Shown here: piece by piece, positions 10,647-21,589 of the stretch
Layout of the letters: each line of letters opens with the position of its first letter
How positions within the stretch are numbered: the first letter of the stretch is position 1
NCBI GenBank assembly: GCA_025738555.1
Contig: JAOVFP010000022.1
Span: 1,922,001-1,986,000 of the forward strand
From: Cyathus striatus
Lineage: Eukaryota > Basidiomycota > Agaricomycetes > Agaricales > Nidulariaceae
Reading direction: 5' to 3'
DNA length: 64,000 nucleotides
Program-made: the position numbers and the translations under genes
Notes under the pieces: model-generated
What the model was told of the DNA's origin: nothing
The model's input: the letters and a program-made list of their open reading frames with translations, nothing else
Database searches by the model: none

Positions 10647-11075
10647 TTATAGATCGAAATCGGGGTAGGTAGGTGTTGGAAGTTCTCTACCGTCGTTATG
10701 AACTGTATTTAGAAGGGTTTCGTATCCTAATGGGGAGTAGAAATCTCTTTCGAAAGGAGATATGTATCGGGTAGGGGTACTGAATCTTAATGTGTCGTCG
10801 TGTCCGGGTTCGGTGATGATGGTAAGAATTCGGTGAATAGGAGGGGTAGGAAGACGGGGTGGTGGAGTATAGTTTGGGATTTGGTGAAGGGAAAGATAGG
10901 TGTTGGGATCAAAATCCGAGTCGTCGGAGTCCACCGACACGGCTCTCGGAGTTTGAGAACGGGAATAGGGTGTAGGGCGAGATCGAGGAGTATAGATGGG
11001 AACGGATGAAGATGGAATGTGATAGGATCGGGATCGAAGGGATCGGAGGGTTTGGGAACGAGTAATTGGTGCCAC
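10647..11075 (-). CDS. Small ORF upstream of gag in the retrotransposon
   Basis: A 142-residue ORF begins MAPITRSQTLRS and is rich in Ser, Arg, Pro and Tyr in its first half, with an acidic middle (DSDDSDFDP) and a Pro-rich linker. It ends with TAA two bases before the gag ATG, which fits coupled translation. I recall similar short leader proteins from basidiomycete gypsy elements, but no function can be assigned. Low complexity makes a spurious ORF conceivable, though its length and its exact fit to the gag start argue that it is real. Confidence 0.65.
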   Translation of the reverse strand: MAPITRSQTLRSLRSRSYHIPSSSVPIYTPRSRPTPYSRSQTPRAVSVDSDDSDFDPNTYLSLHQIPNYTPPPRLPTPPIHRILTIITEPGHDDTLRFSTPTRYISPFERDFYSPLGYETLLNTVHNDGRELPTPTYPDFDL

Positions 11076-11426
11076 CGTGATAGATCGAGTATCAGAAGCT
11101 CTTGAGGATGCTCGGAAACTAGCGAGACGTCCTAAGTTTCACACACACTTTCTTGCAGATAGAACCAGCTGGGGCAACACGTGGTAGCCTCCCCAGTCAC
11201 TGGCGCCGTGCCAAACTTAAGGCAGAGGGCCTAAAATGATCGGTAATTCGGACAGTGTCGGGCTCAACGTTACACCAGTCCTCTCGTACTTCCAAGTACA
11301 ACGATCAAGTCTATCGAACGGAGTGTATGTCTGGTCCAAGGGATCCAAGACGGGGAACGAGGTATAGAGAATAGTTTTGCCGGGGTTCGGCGGGAGAAGA
11401 GAAGTTCGGGGTCGAGGAATGAGGAG

Positions 11427-11437
11427 ATTCTTGTGCT
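11427..11437 (-). other. Putative self-priming primer-binding site
   Basis: Two bases inside the 5' LTR edge the RNA reads AGCACAAGAAT. This is an exact 11-nt complement of ATTCTTGTGCT within the LTR (minus strand of 11532-11542), which lies 33 bases downstream of a TATAAATA box, where the transcript should begin. I saw no tRNA-like TGGT-type site. This matches the Tf1/sushi self-priming layout. Confidence 0.7.
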
Positions 11438-11439
11438 TT

Positions 11440-11812
11440 TGTTAGCGACAGACGAGCAAAATACTCGAAGCCGAACTTAAACACTCGAACGTGAGAGAGA
11501 AGTGAGTCTTATTGCTAATCTGGAATAAACTAGCACAAGAATAACGAACTACTGACTAGAAAGACCGTATTTATAGAAAAGAACCATGAAGTAATCGCAT
11601 GTACATTAACCTACACTACAACGCATGTTACTGTGCTTCTACATTAAGAACTCATGTAATACGTATGGCCGAACTGTGCAACTGTGCCCACAGTTATGAT
11701 GAGTAATGTATGTTGATACGCATGGTGTCCGCATTGTAGGTCATGTGACTATCACATGACATAGATAAGATATGATTAGATAAAAGATTAGATAAATGAC
11801 GAAATCCTAACA
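11440..11812 (-). repeat. 5' LTR (right) with TATA box
   Basis: 373 bp, the promoter copy of the element. TATAAATA on the minus strand lies at 11568-11575 and the inferred transcript start is near 11542, giving a U3 of about 270 nt and R-U5 of about 103 nt. Confidence 0.95.
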
Positions 11813-11817
11813 GACAC
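11813..11817. repeat. Target site duplication, right copy (GACAC)
   Basis: Direct repeat of 4989-4993. NACHT copy A resumes in frame directly after it. Confidence 0.95.
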
Positions 11818-14191
11818 TTAGGCAGTAGCTTCTTTGTCAGGAGAGGAACGTCCGATCGAAACAATGCCGACAACCTGTTTACCACCATAGCATATCAGCT
11901 TGCTATGGTGAACAAGGATCTCAGCCAGTATATATTGGAAGAAGTGGAGCATAATCCACAGATTGTTCATATGTCCCTGGAGGAGCAATTTCAAAGACTC
12001 ATCTTCGAGTCATGCTGCAGCATACCGCGGGATCGACTTCTTATCAAGGCGATTGTTATTGACGGATTAGACGAGTGCGACGATACAATTATACAGGTTG
12101 CTATTCTGAAGTTATTAGCCAAGGCAGTGCGATATGAGGGATTTCCCCTCGGCATTTTTATTACCAGCCGACCAGAACTCCATATACGAGAGGTATTCGA
12201 TACCAAAGAATTATTTTTGCAACCCAGGTCATCTCCTTGGATCGCATTCCTGGTGTCTCCCAGGATATTCGGACAGTTTTAGAGAGTGGATTTACTCAAA
12301 TCCTCAATGATCCTAGGTTTAAAAAGTGTCTCGAATCAGTTCCACAACCTTGGCCGTCCCCAGATGCCATCAATAAAATTGTTCAGCGATCTTCTTGTCA
12401 ATTTATATACTCAGCAACAGTTCTCAAATTCGTGTCAAGTCCAGATCACAATCCAGCTTCTCAGCTTGAAATTGTGCTTGGAATTCGGGAAGTCGTGACT
12501 CTACTTCCCCCCTTTCAGATCTTGATCTACTGTATCGAGAGATAATATCTAGGGTTCCCCATCCGAAGAGAGCTATTAAAGTACTAGGGTATATTATTGC
12601 AATGAAACAACTAGGCCGCAAAGGATTTATTGACTCCAGAGGTATCAGCGAGACTCTCCTGAACTTCTCATCAGATATTACAAAGGCAGTACTTCATAAT
12701 CAAAATAGGCTTCTGCTTGTCATTGATCAATTATTGGATTTCCCACACAGAGAATCTTATCTTGCTCTGAATCAATTGCATTCTCTCGTCTCAATCAATG
12801 TTGGTTCAAGTTCTACTAGATGGCATCTAGAAATAACATTTTATCATAAATCGTTTCAAGACTTCTTAAGAACAAAAAAGCGGTCTAATCTATTCTATAT
12901 CAATGTCTCAAAAATACACGCAGACATCACACAATCCTGTCTGAAGTTCATGAGTCTCTCAAACTATCAAACAGATGAACATCATGGTATGTCGAAAACA
13001 TTTATAACTCAACGTATCTAATTCCTATCTGAGTTGGTTGGCTTTATGCTTACTTTCATTGGTATATACACTATAGAAAAGGCAGGGATTGCGTAAGTTA
13101 TGCACGACCGGATCTGCGTGCATTCGATTTTGCTTTACGCAGATTTCTTTTCTGGGTCTACACAACATTTAGACGCTTCAAGTTTAAAAGCAGCTTTCGA
13201 AACACTTGGCCTCCATGGTACTCAAGAAATACAGTCAGATGTGCAAGCTAGTGGAAATCTTCGGAAGTATGGAACACTATCAGTCGAAGACATGTATTAC
13301 ACTTTATTAACAGCATGGAATGTGATAGATGTATGTTAATATGTTTCAACTAGCATACTGTTTTTAACATATTGGCTATCTTAGTGGTATGGTAAGAAGC
13401 TGCAACATGAATATTTCATGACATCATTGGCCTTTCCTGTTTGGGTTCAATACCTCCAATCATACAAGAATGATCCGCTGGTGAAACAACTACTCGTAAT
13501 GCTCAGTTTTCGTATATGCCAGTTGGGAGATTTTCGTAAAGCTTTCCAGGTACTAGTCAGCTATATGCACCAACTTCTGCAAGGTGCTGGATACACGAGT
13601 CCTGATGCAGAGCAAGCGGCAACAATGCCACTAATTAAAGTCATCGAGTTTAGCGAATCTGCTAGCCGCTGTGGTCTTGTTTCCGTTGAAAATTTGGAAA
13701 TTTTTCTATTCAACAGTAAATATTCTGGTCCCTTCCATTGCACGAAAGTTGAATATGTGGGTACATATTGCGATATGCTCACCGCATCTCGAAGGTCATT
13801 TAATGGGAAACACCTGAACGAATTTCTGGATGCTTGGACAGGCAGGTTGCCATTTCAAGGCGCATTTTTTAATATTAAATGTCAAGATGTACTCAAGAGT
13901 CTGGAATCTGAAACTTTGGCTTTCCATGATATTGACATGTTCAACCAGAAACTTACGCATCAACCGCAAAATACTTTATTCTCTTGGTTTAAGGTACTCA
14001 ATTACTCAATTATGACATGATACAGTACAACTAACTCTGATTGTTTCACAGACATTACATCCTCCTCCTCGTGACATCATGGATTTATGGCAGAAGGCAT
14101 TTGAGAAAGCGAAAAGGTCAACTCTGGAAGGATTTGTTGGTTACTTTTACTTCAATTGCGGCTCACATTGTGAAACATGCTCATTACAGCT

Positions 14192-14440
14192 GTAGAGCAA
14201 GTAATTTAGCTGCATAGCAAAACGTGTTTCATTTGGTTTTCATTTTCACACATAGTCCACATGTAGTTCTACTTATTATTAAGTACGAGTACCTACATTC
14301 TTTTAATTCAAGTTTGCTTTCCCCGCTTTCGCTTTCTCTCGCAAACCCACTAGGATCCTGGAGGGATAGATGGACGTCTTCCCACTCGCATTTTCTTTGT
14401 CTGAAGATACTGCTAAGCGAGTATATTCTTCCACACAGCT
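14192..14440. mobile_element. 249-bp insertion in the last exon of NACHT A, flanked by ACAGCT repeats
   Basis: Compared with NACHT B and C, the last exon of copy A is interrupted: the coding match stops at 14191 and resumes at 14441. ACAGCT occurs at both borders (14186-14191 and 14435-14440), as expected for a target duplication. The insert is A/T-rich with no clear terminal inverted repeats and no coding capacity. It could be a small non-autonomous element or another kind of insertion. Confidence 0.5.
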
Positions 14441-14464
14441 CACTTGTGCGGCTGGAAGTTCATA

Positions 14465-14598
14465 GTGTAGTTGCTAGAATTATACCTGGTGTCAATGCCG
14501 TTTTCTGTTCAGGAGGATGTACGGCCCGAAAGAAAGCAAGTATACATCGTCATTATATGTTTTATGGTGGAGAAAGAACCTGAACGTTTACTGGAATT
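14465..14598 (-). pseudogene. P450 5'-end fragment beside NACHT A
   Basis: On the minus strand this matches the leader and first codons of the intact P450 (27410-27548), including the CTTTCTTTCGG leader motif. The start codon is altered to ACG and a few bases are missing after it. It abuts the ancestral stop of NACHT A, as the equivalent fragments do in copies B and C. Confidence 0.6.
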
Positions 14599-15031
14599 CT
14601 TTGATTCTTTTTGCCAATTTTCGACCCATTCAAGACCTTTTATTCAGCCGTTACATACACGTATTCACTATGCATATATAGATTATAATTAAACTACTCG
14701 TGAGCACTCCCGAATTTATCATTAAGCGAGTCTGAGATAACTATGTGCGCATCGCCCTTCTCGAAATCCACCCACCCATCCGTGTCCCTAATAAATGACA
14801 GTATGTCTGAGAGCAGTGTTGCATATGTTGATCATATTGACGTGATGATACTCGCCTTAAAGAAAAGAAAGAGCTGGTGTAAAGTGCATACATGAATTAC
14901 TTGGTTGACATACTACTGTACTACAAACATGCAAGAATATAACCGAATAATAGTACAACATAAAATTATCCCAATACTAAATATCTTAACACCAAACATC
15001 ACCTCATAAAATAATCCATACCAACTCGACC
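14599..15031. other. Intergenic, nothing recognised
   Basis: A/T-rich spacer between NACHT copy A and the DUF6535 gene, which converge here. No coding or repeat signal was identified. Confidence 0.4.
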
Positions 15032-17648
15032 CTACGACTCCAAAATCTCACTCTCCACAAGAGTATCATCCGTAGCCTCAACCGCATGCCCCCCTCCCCG
15101 CTCATGTCCATTGAGTCCATTCACCACTGTCCCCGGCTTACCCACTTTCCCCTCCCCGCCCTCCCTCACTTCCTCAACACCCTTCGCAAATGAAGCCCAC
15201 CCCTCCCCAATAAGCACCGAATCCATCCTCAAATACCGCCCCTCAACACCCCCCTTCCACTTCTTCCTCTCCACGGACGTATCCTGCGACCCACCAACGA
15301 ACACACTCACACTCCCCGCTAACGATCTCAACTTCTCAAACCCAGGATACGCACGGAGACTCTCGAACGCCGTGTCTCCAATCGATTCGTAAAGTGTACA
15401 TAGACCGGCGAGCAATTCGTCGATATGTCGCGTGTAGTATTTGTCATGTTGGCGTAGGAGAGGGATGTACAAGGACATTTCGTCGCATAGCTGGAATGCG
15501 TAGTCCAGCATTGTCGATTGAATCGAGGAAGCGGAACTGAGCGCACGGGGATGCTTGAGCAGCCGTACAAGGACCTTCCACACAAGCTGCAAAAGCTTCC
15601 ATTTCTCCCTCAGTCGTTCGTGTACAGGCTTCATCTGCTCCCCACTAGAATCAATAACCACTCTCTGCCCAGTTATCCCCACACCCACACCCACATCAAG
15701 CTCCCCCCTCGCACACTTCACATCTGCAAGAATCATAATCATAATCTGCAGCATCGTCTCATCAGGAACACTGAACTCAAACAGCTCAAACATCTTCAAG
15801 ACATATCCCCCCTCCGACAAATTGTTAATATCGGTGTCCCCCTCCACGTGCCTCAAAGGACGGTCAAAGAACCCCTTCACATCGTCCCCTGCGTTCCGTA
15901 TGCGGACGAACATCTCGAGGTAGTGGTTCCTCATGTCCGGATGCAGAATCGAGTCGCTATTCAGGTGCCGTATGGCAAGGAGGGACAGGATATCCTTGTG
16001 CAGCGGATCGGATTCCGCGTGAGGGTGGGAGGTATGCGGGCCTTTATTCCGCCTGTGGAAATGGAGCAGCCAATCCAGGCTATCCATCTCCCCGCTCGTT
16101 GACGATTCAACTTTCTCATCCCCAGGCGTGCGGGACAGAACACGGAGAGCATCAACAGCAACGCTCACGTCCAAATCCAACAAACACGGATGGATAGCAT
16201 ACGTCGCGTCCACGCCCAATGGTAACTTCCGACTAACCCACTGCAGCCCTCGAATGGTATCATACGCACTGAGATGCTGCCCATCCTTAGATTCAGAATC
16301 GGGATCAGATTCGTCCCGCGTATATCGCCAGTAGTGGTCAAACCCCTCCCACGAGGGGATCTTCCACATTTTGTCCTCGAACCGCCACCAGGAGAGGTAC
16401 CATTTCTTCATATTCGTCATTGTGTCTTGAATATCGGTGAGAATGGTAAGCTGGCGGCGGAGCCGAGGGCGTGGGTTTTCAGGGTCAGAGGAGGAGGAAG
16501 AGGAAGAGGAAGAGGATGCGGTAGAGCTGGAGGAGCTGGATGGAGGAGATGGGGGAACCCATCGTTTTAGTAGACGCTCGAGGATGCGCACACCTAGAGG
16601 GATTATGCGTGCGCTGAGGAGCCATGTGAGAGTTGATATGAGACGGAAGAACGCCCATGATTGTAGGGACTTGTAAGGACACTGCGGAACGCGTAGTTTC
16701 TCATTCAGTGGAATCAGGAACTGTAGTGTAGGCATGATAGTCGTCAATGCAATAAACACCAACGTTAACGCGAGAAAGGCTCCAGCTACGCCTGCTACCT
16801 CTCTGTTGACGTTCCAGAGGAGGATTAGGAGGCCCACGAAGAAGAGTACGAGGGCAGTTTGTAAAAGTAATGGAAGGGCGTAAAGGATTTTTTGAACATG
16901 CCAGCTTTTTAGTCCTTCATGCAGCATCTGCCGCAATGCTAGAGCTTCCTTTGGCGCGAGATTTGATCCGCGCTCGTATTCGCGCAGCCATTGTATAACG
17001 AGGATGCCTATCATGGCTGTTGTTACGCTCAGAACGAGACTGAGGAACCAGACGATGTTGACGCGGACTTGCCACTCTGCGGGATGGAACGCTGGAGGCA
17101 CGAAGGGCGCTTGTAATGTTGTGTTTGTACCAGCAGATAGTTGAGCGGAGAGGTGCAAGAGGGCGAGGTAGGATAGATCTTGGGAGTTTGGTTGGAGCCA
17201 TTGATAGGATTCGACGGCGAAAGCAGTGACTACCGCCGAGAAAAGACCAGACTGTAGTTGGTGAGTGTAGAGTTGAGGGAAGTTAGAATGCGACGCACCA
17301 AGATGAGAAGATTGGTGATTTCTTCGGTCCACCCTCGACATAACGCCCTATCGTACCGTTTCACCAACTCGTGACAATCCTTCCAAGGATCCTTCTTCCG
17401 ATCCAGAGGAAACTTGAGTTTTTCGCCTGATCTCCACGTTCTCTGCGTGTCCTAACCAACGAGCGTCAATACACGTATGAAGATGAAATCGAGTCACACA
17501 CGTTTTCTGATTCGCTATTTTCACGTTTAGGCGTTTTCACACTGATATCTGGAGAAAGTGGCCCAAATGCACCGGAGAACGATAGAGGATTGCCTAGCGA
17601 TGCTTCTCTGCTCTGTGTGCTGGCTGAGAGGGGGGGAGAAGAAGACAT
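15032..17648 (-). CDS. DUF6535 family membrane protein
   Basis: Three exons are proposed (17502-17648, 17299-17451, 15032-17251), giving 839 residues. Introns are 50 and 47 nt with GT..AG borders. The first two exons supply the conserved lead-in to the domain (DPWKDC...VKRYDRALCRGWTEEITNLLI), joined to SGLFSAVVTAFAVESYQWL. DUF6535 occupies about residues 65-280, with hydrophobic segments near 101-116, 168-190, 222-246 and 252-274. A Ser-rich linker (about 335-365) leads to a long, probably cytosolic C-terminal region of unknown function. This family is expanded in Agaricomycetes, but its role is unknown. A decayed copy lies at 1592-2560. The start was chosen because a single-exon start at 17341 would translate the second intron. 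Confidence 0.85.
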
Positions 17649-18400
17649 CGATTGGATGCCTAACCTAGAAGCTCTGAGCTGTTTTATACTTCCTCTTCAG
17701 TATTCCTGTCTGGCGGGGTGAATGGTGGTGTGAGATATAGTGATCCAAACGCTGCAAGAGCTATTTAAGTACCGGCGTCGTGGCAAGAGGCATCTGCTTC
17801 ATGAATCTCCGGGGATTGGCAAGTCGCGTCGTAAGAGATCAGATGGGAGCATTGTGACCAACAGCGCTCATTTAGCGCTCATAAACCATTTGGCGCCAAT
17901 TGAAGAAGATAGATCGGGCGAGATGTCGATATTCATAAGTAACGGAAACAACAACGCTGAAGAAAGGTTGAACGTTGAGTGGCGTTAGTTGCAGTTGCGA
18001 ACCATTGAATGATTGAGGAAGCATTCCAGCCGGTGTTTATCAAGGGTATGTGAGCCAAAGAAGTGATCGGAACGATTTCTCCGCTGATGAAATCAGTGTT
18101 GTGCGGGTCGTCGACCAACCGAATAAGGTTGTTGGTTTTGAATAAAGTCTCGGACGGCGACTTTTCGCGACTTGTCGCTCATGACCTTACTTCATTTGGT
18201 ATATATATCAGCACGGCTTCATTATCTGTGATCAGTCCAAGATTAGTGAAATTTGTAGCGAGATACCTCAAATCTAGCCGAAGGCCAAGGTCCTTTTCCC
18301 AGGACAAAGGTCTCCATCACGTGATAAAAACCCTCGACTAGGCATTGGCCAGCAATTTTCTAGTATACACCACAAAATTCAAATACACCACGCTCGCGTC
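17649..18400. other. Intergenic region, no supported gene
   Basis: Only short ORFs occur. A minus-strand stretch (about 17930-18330) gives a plausible-looking peptide (HNTDFISGEIVPITSLAHIP), which may be a remnant exon, but no family was recognised and no complete frame exists. Confidence 0.3.
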
Positions 18401-18404
18401 GTTC

Positions 18405-18545
18405 ACTAACCACCCAACCCTCTTTAAATCTAAATGCTAGCCAAGTAATTTGTAAACCCCACAGATTCCACCGCTCCATCTACCACCCCTTGTTCACCCA
18501 CGCACGAGCATTTTTACGCTCTTTAAGCAGTCTGGTCACGATACT
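18405..18545 (+). pseudogene. P450 internal fragment (exon-5 region)
   Basis: Nucleotide similarity to the region around the start of exon 5 of the intact P450 (about 28230-28375), encoding FHRSIYHPLFTHARAF. It is an isolated relic with no flanking P450 exons. Confidence 0.5.
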
Positions 18546-18608
18546 TTTTAAATATGGGTGTGTAAAAGTTGAAATAGATCTAAAATTGGGCCAAAGAATT
18601 AAATAATT

Positions 18609-18741
18609 CCTGTAAACGTTCAGGTTCACTATCCACTGGTAGAAAACATATGCGAATGAGATATAAGTACTTACCTTCTCTCAGGAAACATCCCCCTTGA
18701 ACAAAACGACATTCACGCCAGACGTAATATTCATCTTCCAG
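18609..18741 (+). pseudogene. P450 5'-end fragment beside NACHT B
   Basis: Matches the leader and first 12 codons of the intact P450 (27410-27548), ending in GTAATATTCATCTTCCAG as in that gene, but the start codon is ACG. Downstream the frame continues briefly (ELHYDLPGARLHF) into the antisense of the NACHT B tail. Confidence 0.6.
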
Positions 18742-18749
18742 GAACTACA

Positions 18750-21309
18750 CTATGATCTGCCAGGTGCACGATTGCATTTTCGACAATCCGAGTTGCAAAA
18801 GAAAGGGTAACCAGTAAGTCCTTCCACAGTTGAACTTCGCGCTTTTTCGAATACCTTCTGCCATAAATCCATGATTTCATCAGCCTGAGGACTTTTCAAT
18901 GTCTATAGAACAGTCAGAGTTAGCTGTACTGTATACATGTCAGGATTGAGTGAATGAGTACTTTAAACCAAAAGAATAACGAATGTTGCAAGTGATAAGT
19001 TTCCTGTTGATCATATCATTATCGTGGAATTCCTGAGCTTCAGATTTCAGACTTTTAAGTAACATTGGATGATTCATCTTGAAAAAACTGATTATCAAAC
19101 CGCATGTCCATGCTTCCAAAAATTCATTTATATGTTCGATATCATATAACCTTCGACAACTAGTGAGCATATGGCAATATGCACCTACGTATTCATCTCG
19201 TGTGCAATGGAAGGGGCCAGAATGTTCACTACAAAATAGAAAAGCTCCCTATGTCTTGAAAGTCCGGTGTTATTAATGGTTAGTAGTACCATTATTGCGG
19301 CTCGGTCTGAATCAGGACTTGTAATGTACCCAGCATCTTGTAGAATTCGGTGCATATAGCTGAATGGTATCCCGCCATCTCCGCAAATATTTAAACTGAA
19401 CATCACAACCAGTTGTTTCACCAGTGCATCATTCTTGTATGACTAAAAGTATTGAACCCAAACGGGAAAGAGGAGTGATGTGACGAAGTAGTAGAGTTGC
19501 TCACCGTCGAGCTAAAATAGCGAATGTGTAAAAACAGTAAGCTAGTTGAAACATGTCAACATACTTACCCACAACATGTCCGATGCTGCTGATATAGTGT
19601 AATACAGGTCTTCAGCTAATAATGTTCCGTACTTTCGAAGATTTCCACATGCTTGTACCGACTGGGTTACTTGAGTACCATGAAGGAGGCCGAGTATTTC
19701 AAGAGCTGCTTTTAATCTTGAAGCATCTAAATGTTCTGCAGACCCAAAAAAAAATCTGCGTAAAGCAAAATCGAAGGCACGCAGATCAAGTTGAGAACGC
19801 GTGCCTTTTCCTTGGTGTATATACCAATGAAAGCAGGCATAAAGCCAACCAACTATAGGAATTAGATAAATTGAGCTGTTAATCTTTTCGACGTACCATG
19901 CTGTTGATCTGTTTTATAACTTGAGAGACCCATTAATTTGAGACATGATTGTGTGATATCGGTGTGCATCTTCTGGACATTAACATGAAACATATCAGAT
20001 CGAGTTTTCTTGCGTAAAAAGTCTTGAAAGGATTTATGATAAAATGTTATTTCTAGATGCCGTCTAGTAGAATTTGATCCAATATTGAGTGAGACGAGAG
20101 AATGCAATTGGTTTAATGCAAGATATGATTCTCGGCATGGGAGATCCAATAACTGGTCAATGACAAGCAGGAGCCTATTTTGATTATGCAGTACTGCCTT
20201 CGTAATATCCACCGAGAAGTCTATGAGAGGCTCCTTGATATACCGCCCCGCGCAAATTCCTCCCTTGCGACCTAGTTGTTTCATCGCAATAATATACCCT
20301 AGCACTTTAATAGCTCTCATCGGATGGGGAACCCTAAATACTATCTCTCGATAAAGTAGATCAAGGTCGGCAAAGGGGGAAGTAGAATCATGACTATCCC
20401 GAATTCCGAGCACAATTTCAAGCTGAGAAGCAGGATTGTGATCTGGACTTGACACGAACTTGAGAACCGTTGCAGAGTATATAAATTGGCATGAAGATCG
20501 CTGAACAATTTTTTTGATAGCATCTGGAGACGGCCAAGGTCGTGGAACCGACGTGAGACACCTTCTAAACCTAGAATCATTAAGGATTCGAGTAGATCCA
20601 CTCTCTAAAACGGTCCGAATATCCTGGGAGACACCAGGAATACGATCCAAGGAGTCGATCCGTAGGTATGCTGCAGCATGGATCGAAGATAAGTTTTCGA
20701 AATTGCTCCTCCAGAGACGTATGAACGATCTGTGGATTACGCTCCACTTCTTCCAATATATACTGGCCGATATCTTTGTTGACCATGGCAAGCTGATACG
20801 CTATGGTGGTGAAAAGCTTGTCGGCATTGTTTCGATCGGATGTTCCTCTTCTGAAAAAGAAGCTAGCGCCCAAGTGTCCTTCTGAAGACGCATCATGGCA
20901 AACGGATCGTGCAATGCAGGATTTTCCAGATCCTGGTGGTCCGTACAGGAACATGATACCAGTTTCTTTTTCAGTAATTTTAATCCACTCGTTAATATCA
21001 CAGAGGAGCTGTGTACGCGTGTCCGGATGACATTTTGGGACATCGTATTGGTCCTTCAAATCATGGGATGCACCTCGGGCCATAAACTGAGAAAGCCGTT
21101 GCAGTCCTGATAGAATAGTAAGCATGTCTAGCTGCTAGGTGTATACTTGCCACCACGCACCTGATACTCCGTTTTGAATTGCTTCACAAATCACAGGTAC
21201 TATTAGCAAGCGTTGAAGGACATGTTTAAAGCTACCACGCACTAGTGAATTCATTAAAATTTGCCTGGTTTATCGAAAAGTTTGATGCCCTGTTGAAGCA
21301 ATTTGACAT
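18750..21309 (-). pseudogene. NACHT/STAND NTPase copy B, pseudogene
   Basis: A paralog of NACHT A and C. Exons are proposed at 21243-21309, 21161-21181, 19897-21106, 19569-19852 and further exons down to a stop at 18750-18752. Walker A GPPGSGKS is intact (about 20930-20953). A 197-bp deletion at the junction 20654/20655, relative to copy C (25620-25816), removes the Walker B segment and shifts the frame. Further lesions are a nonsense TAG at 19443-19445, where A and C have CAA and CAG, and a one-base deletion near 19250 in the LSRHxEtFLF segment. The segment with the T run near 19746-19754 is intact here (RRFFFGS), unlike in A and C. It cannot encode a working NTPase. Confidence 0.85.
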
Positions 21310-21589
21310 GATGATGATGCGGGGATTTCGTATCGTGGACGGGAATATATATGATATGGGTGCGAGCGCTAATCTATACAAGGAGACAGTCGCAGCACGA
21401 CGCCATAACTAGGATTAGCGTCCAGATACATGCGGGGTATTCTTTTAATAGTGCACATCTCCGCGTGATATTCTCGACGAATGAGGTAGCAGTTAAAAGG
21501 GGTCAGTCGTTGGTAGCTAATAATTTTGATTTGCAAGATGATAGCTATTGATGTAATCTGAGGTTGGTTACTTGAATTTTGCTTTGCAC
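21310..21589. promoter_or_regulatory. Upstream region of NACHT B
   Basis: A TATA stretch (ATATATAT, about 21345-21352) lies some 40 bases upstream of the copy B ATG. The sequence resembles the corresponding upstream region of NACHT C (about 26465-26660). No gene was found. Confidence 0.4.

Larger units (their letters stand above)
4994..11812 (-). mobile_element. Ty3/gypsy chromovirus LTR retrotransposon, apparently complete
   Basis: A 6.8-kb element is bounded by 373-bp LTRs that begin TGTTAG and end CTAACA, with GACAC target duplications. It is transcribed on the minus strand, so the right LTR is the 5' LTR. Order in the transcript: 5' LTR, an 11-nt self-complementary primer-binding region, a leader of about 350 nt, a small ORF, gag with a zinc knuckle, pol (protease, RT, RNase H, integrase, chromodomain), polypurine tract, 3' LTR. 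All main frames are open. The two LTRs differ at one site only (C at 5261 against T at 11707), so insertion is recent. It interrupts NACHT copy A in antisense orientation. Confidence 0.97.
4559..14464 (+). pseudogene. NACHT/STAND NTPase copy A, split by a retrotransposon
   Basis: This is a STAND-type NTPase of the fungal NACHT/NWD group (nephrocystin-3-like N-terminal domain), a family linked to non-self recognition and regulated cell death in fungi. Exons are proposed at 4559-4619, 4667-4705, 4761-4993 then (after the element) 11818-12986, 13034-13330, 13385-13993 and 14052 onward. Walker A is GPPGSGKS (about 4924-4947). Walker B is IKAIVIDGLDEC (about 12043-12078). Removing the element and one GACAC copy restores the frame at SEGH/LGSS. 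Other lesions, judged against paralogs B and C, are one-base deletions near 12209 and 12489, a one-base insertion in a T-rich run near 13150, and a 249-bp insertion in the last exon that brings an early stop (14193-14195). The family's ancestral stop aligns at 14462-14464. It is a pseudogene, with the NTPase function inferred from paralogs. Confidence 0.85.

Noticed and set aside
11250..11345. Resemblance of the retrotransposon leader to large-subunit rRNA (AGTACGAGAGGA on the minus strand, as in the sarcin-ricin loop)
   Set aside because: Only about 12-16 bases match; the flanking sequence does not follow fungal rRNA, so it is probably chance or a short capture.
17252..17341. ATG at 17341 as start of the DUF6535 protein
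   Set aside because: Those 30 codons translate intron 2; the upstream exons restore the conserved lead-in to the domain.
17740..17988. P-loop-like HESPGIGKS in a plus-strand ORF, possible NTPase fragment
   Set aside because: Isolated motif without any flanking NTPase features; likely fortuitous.
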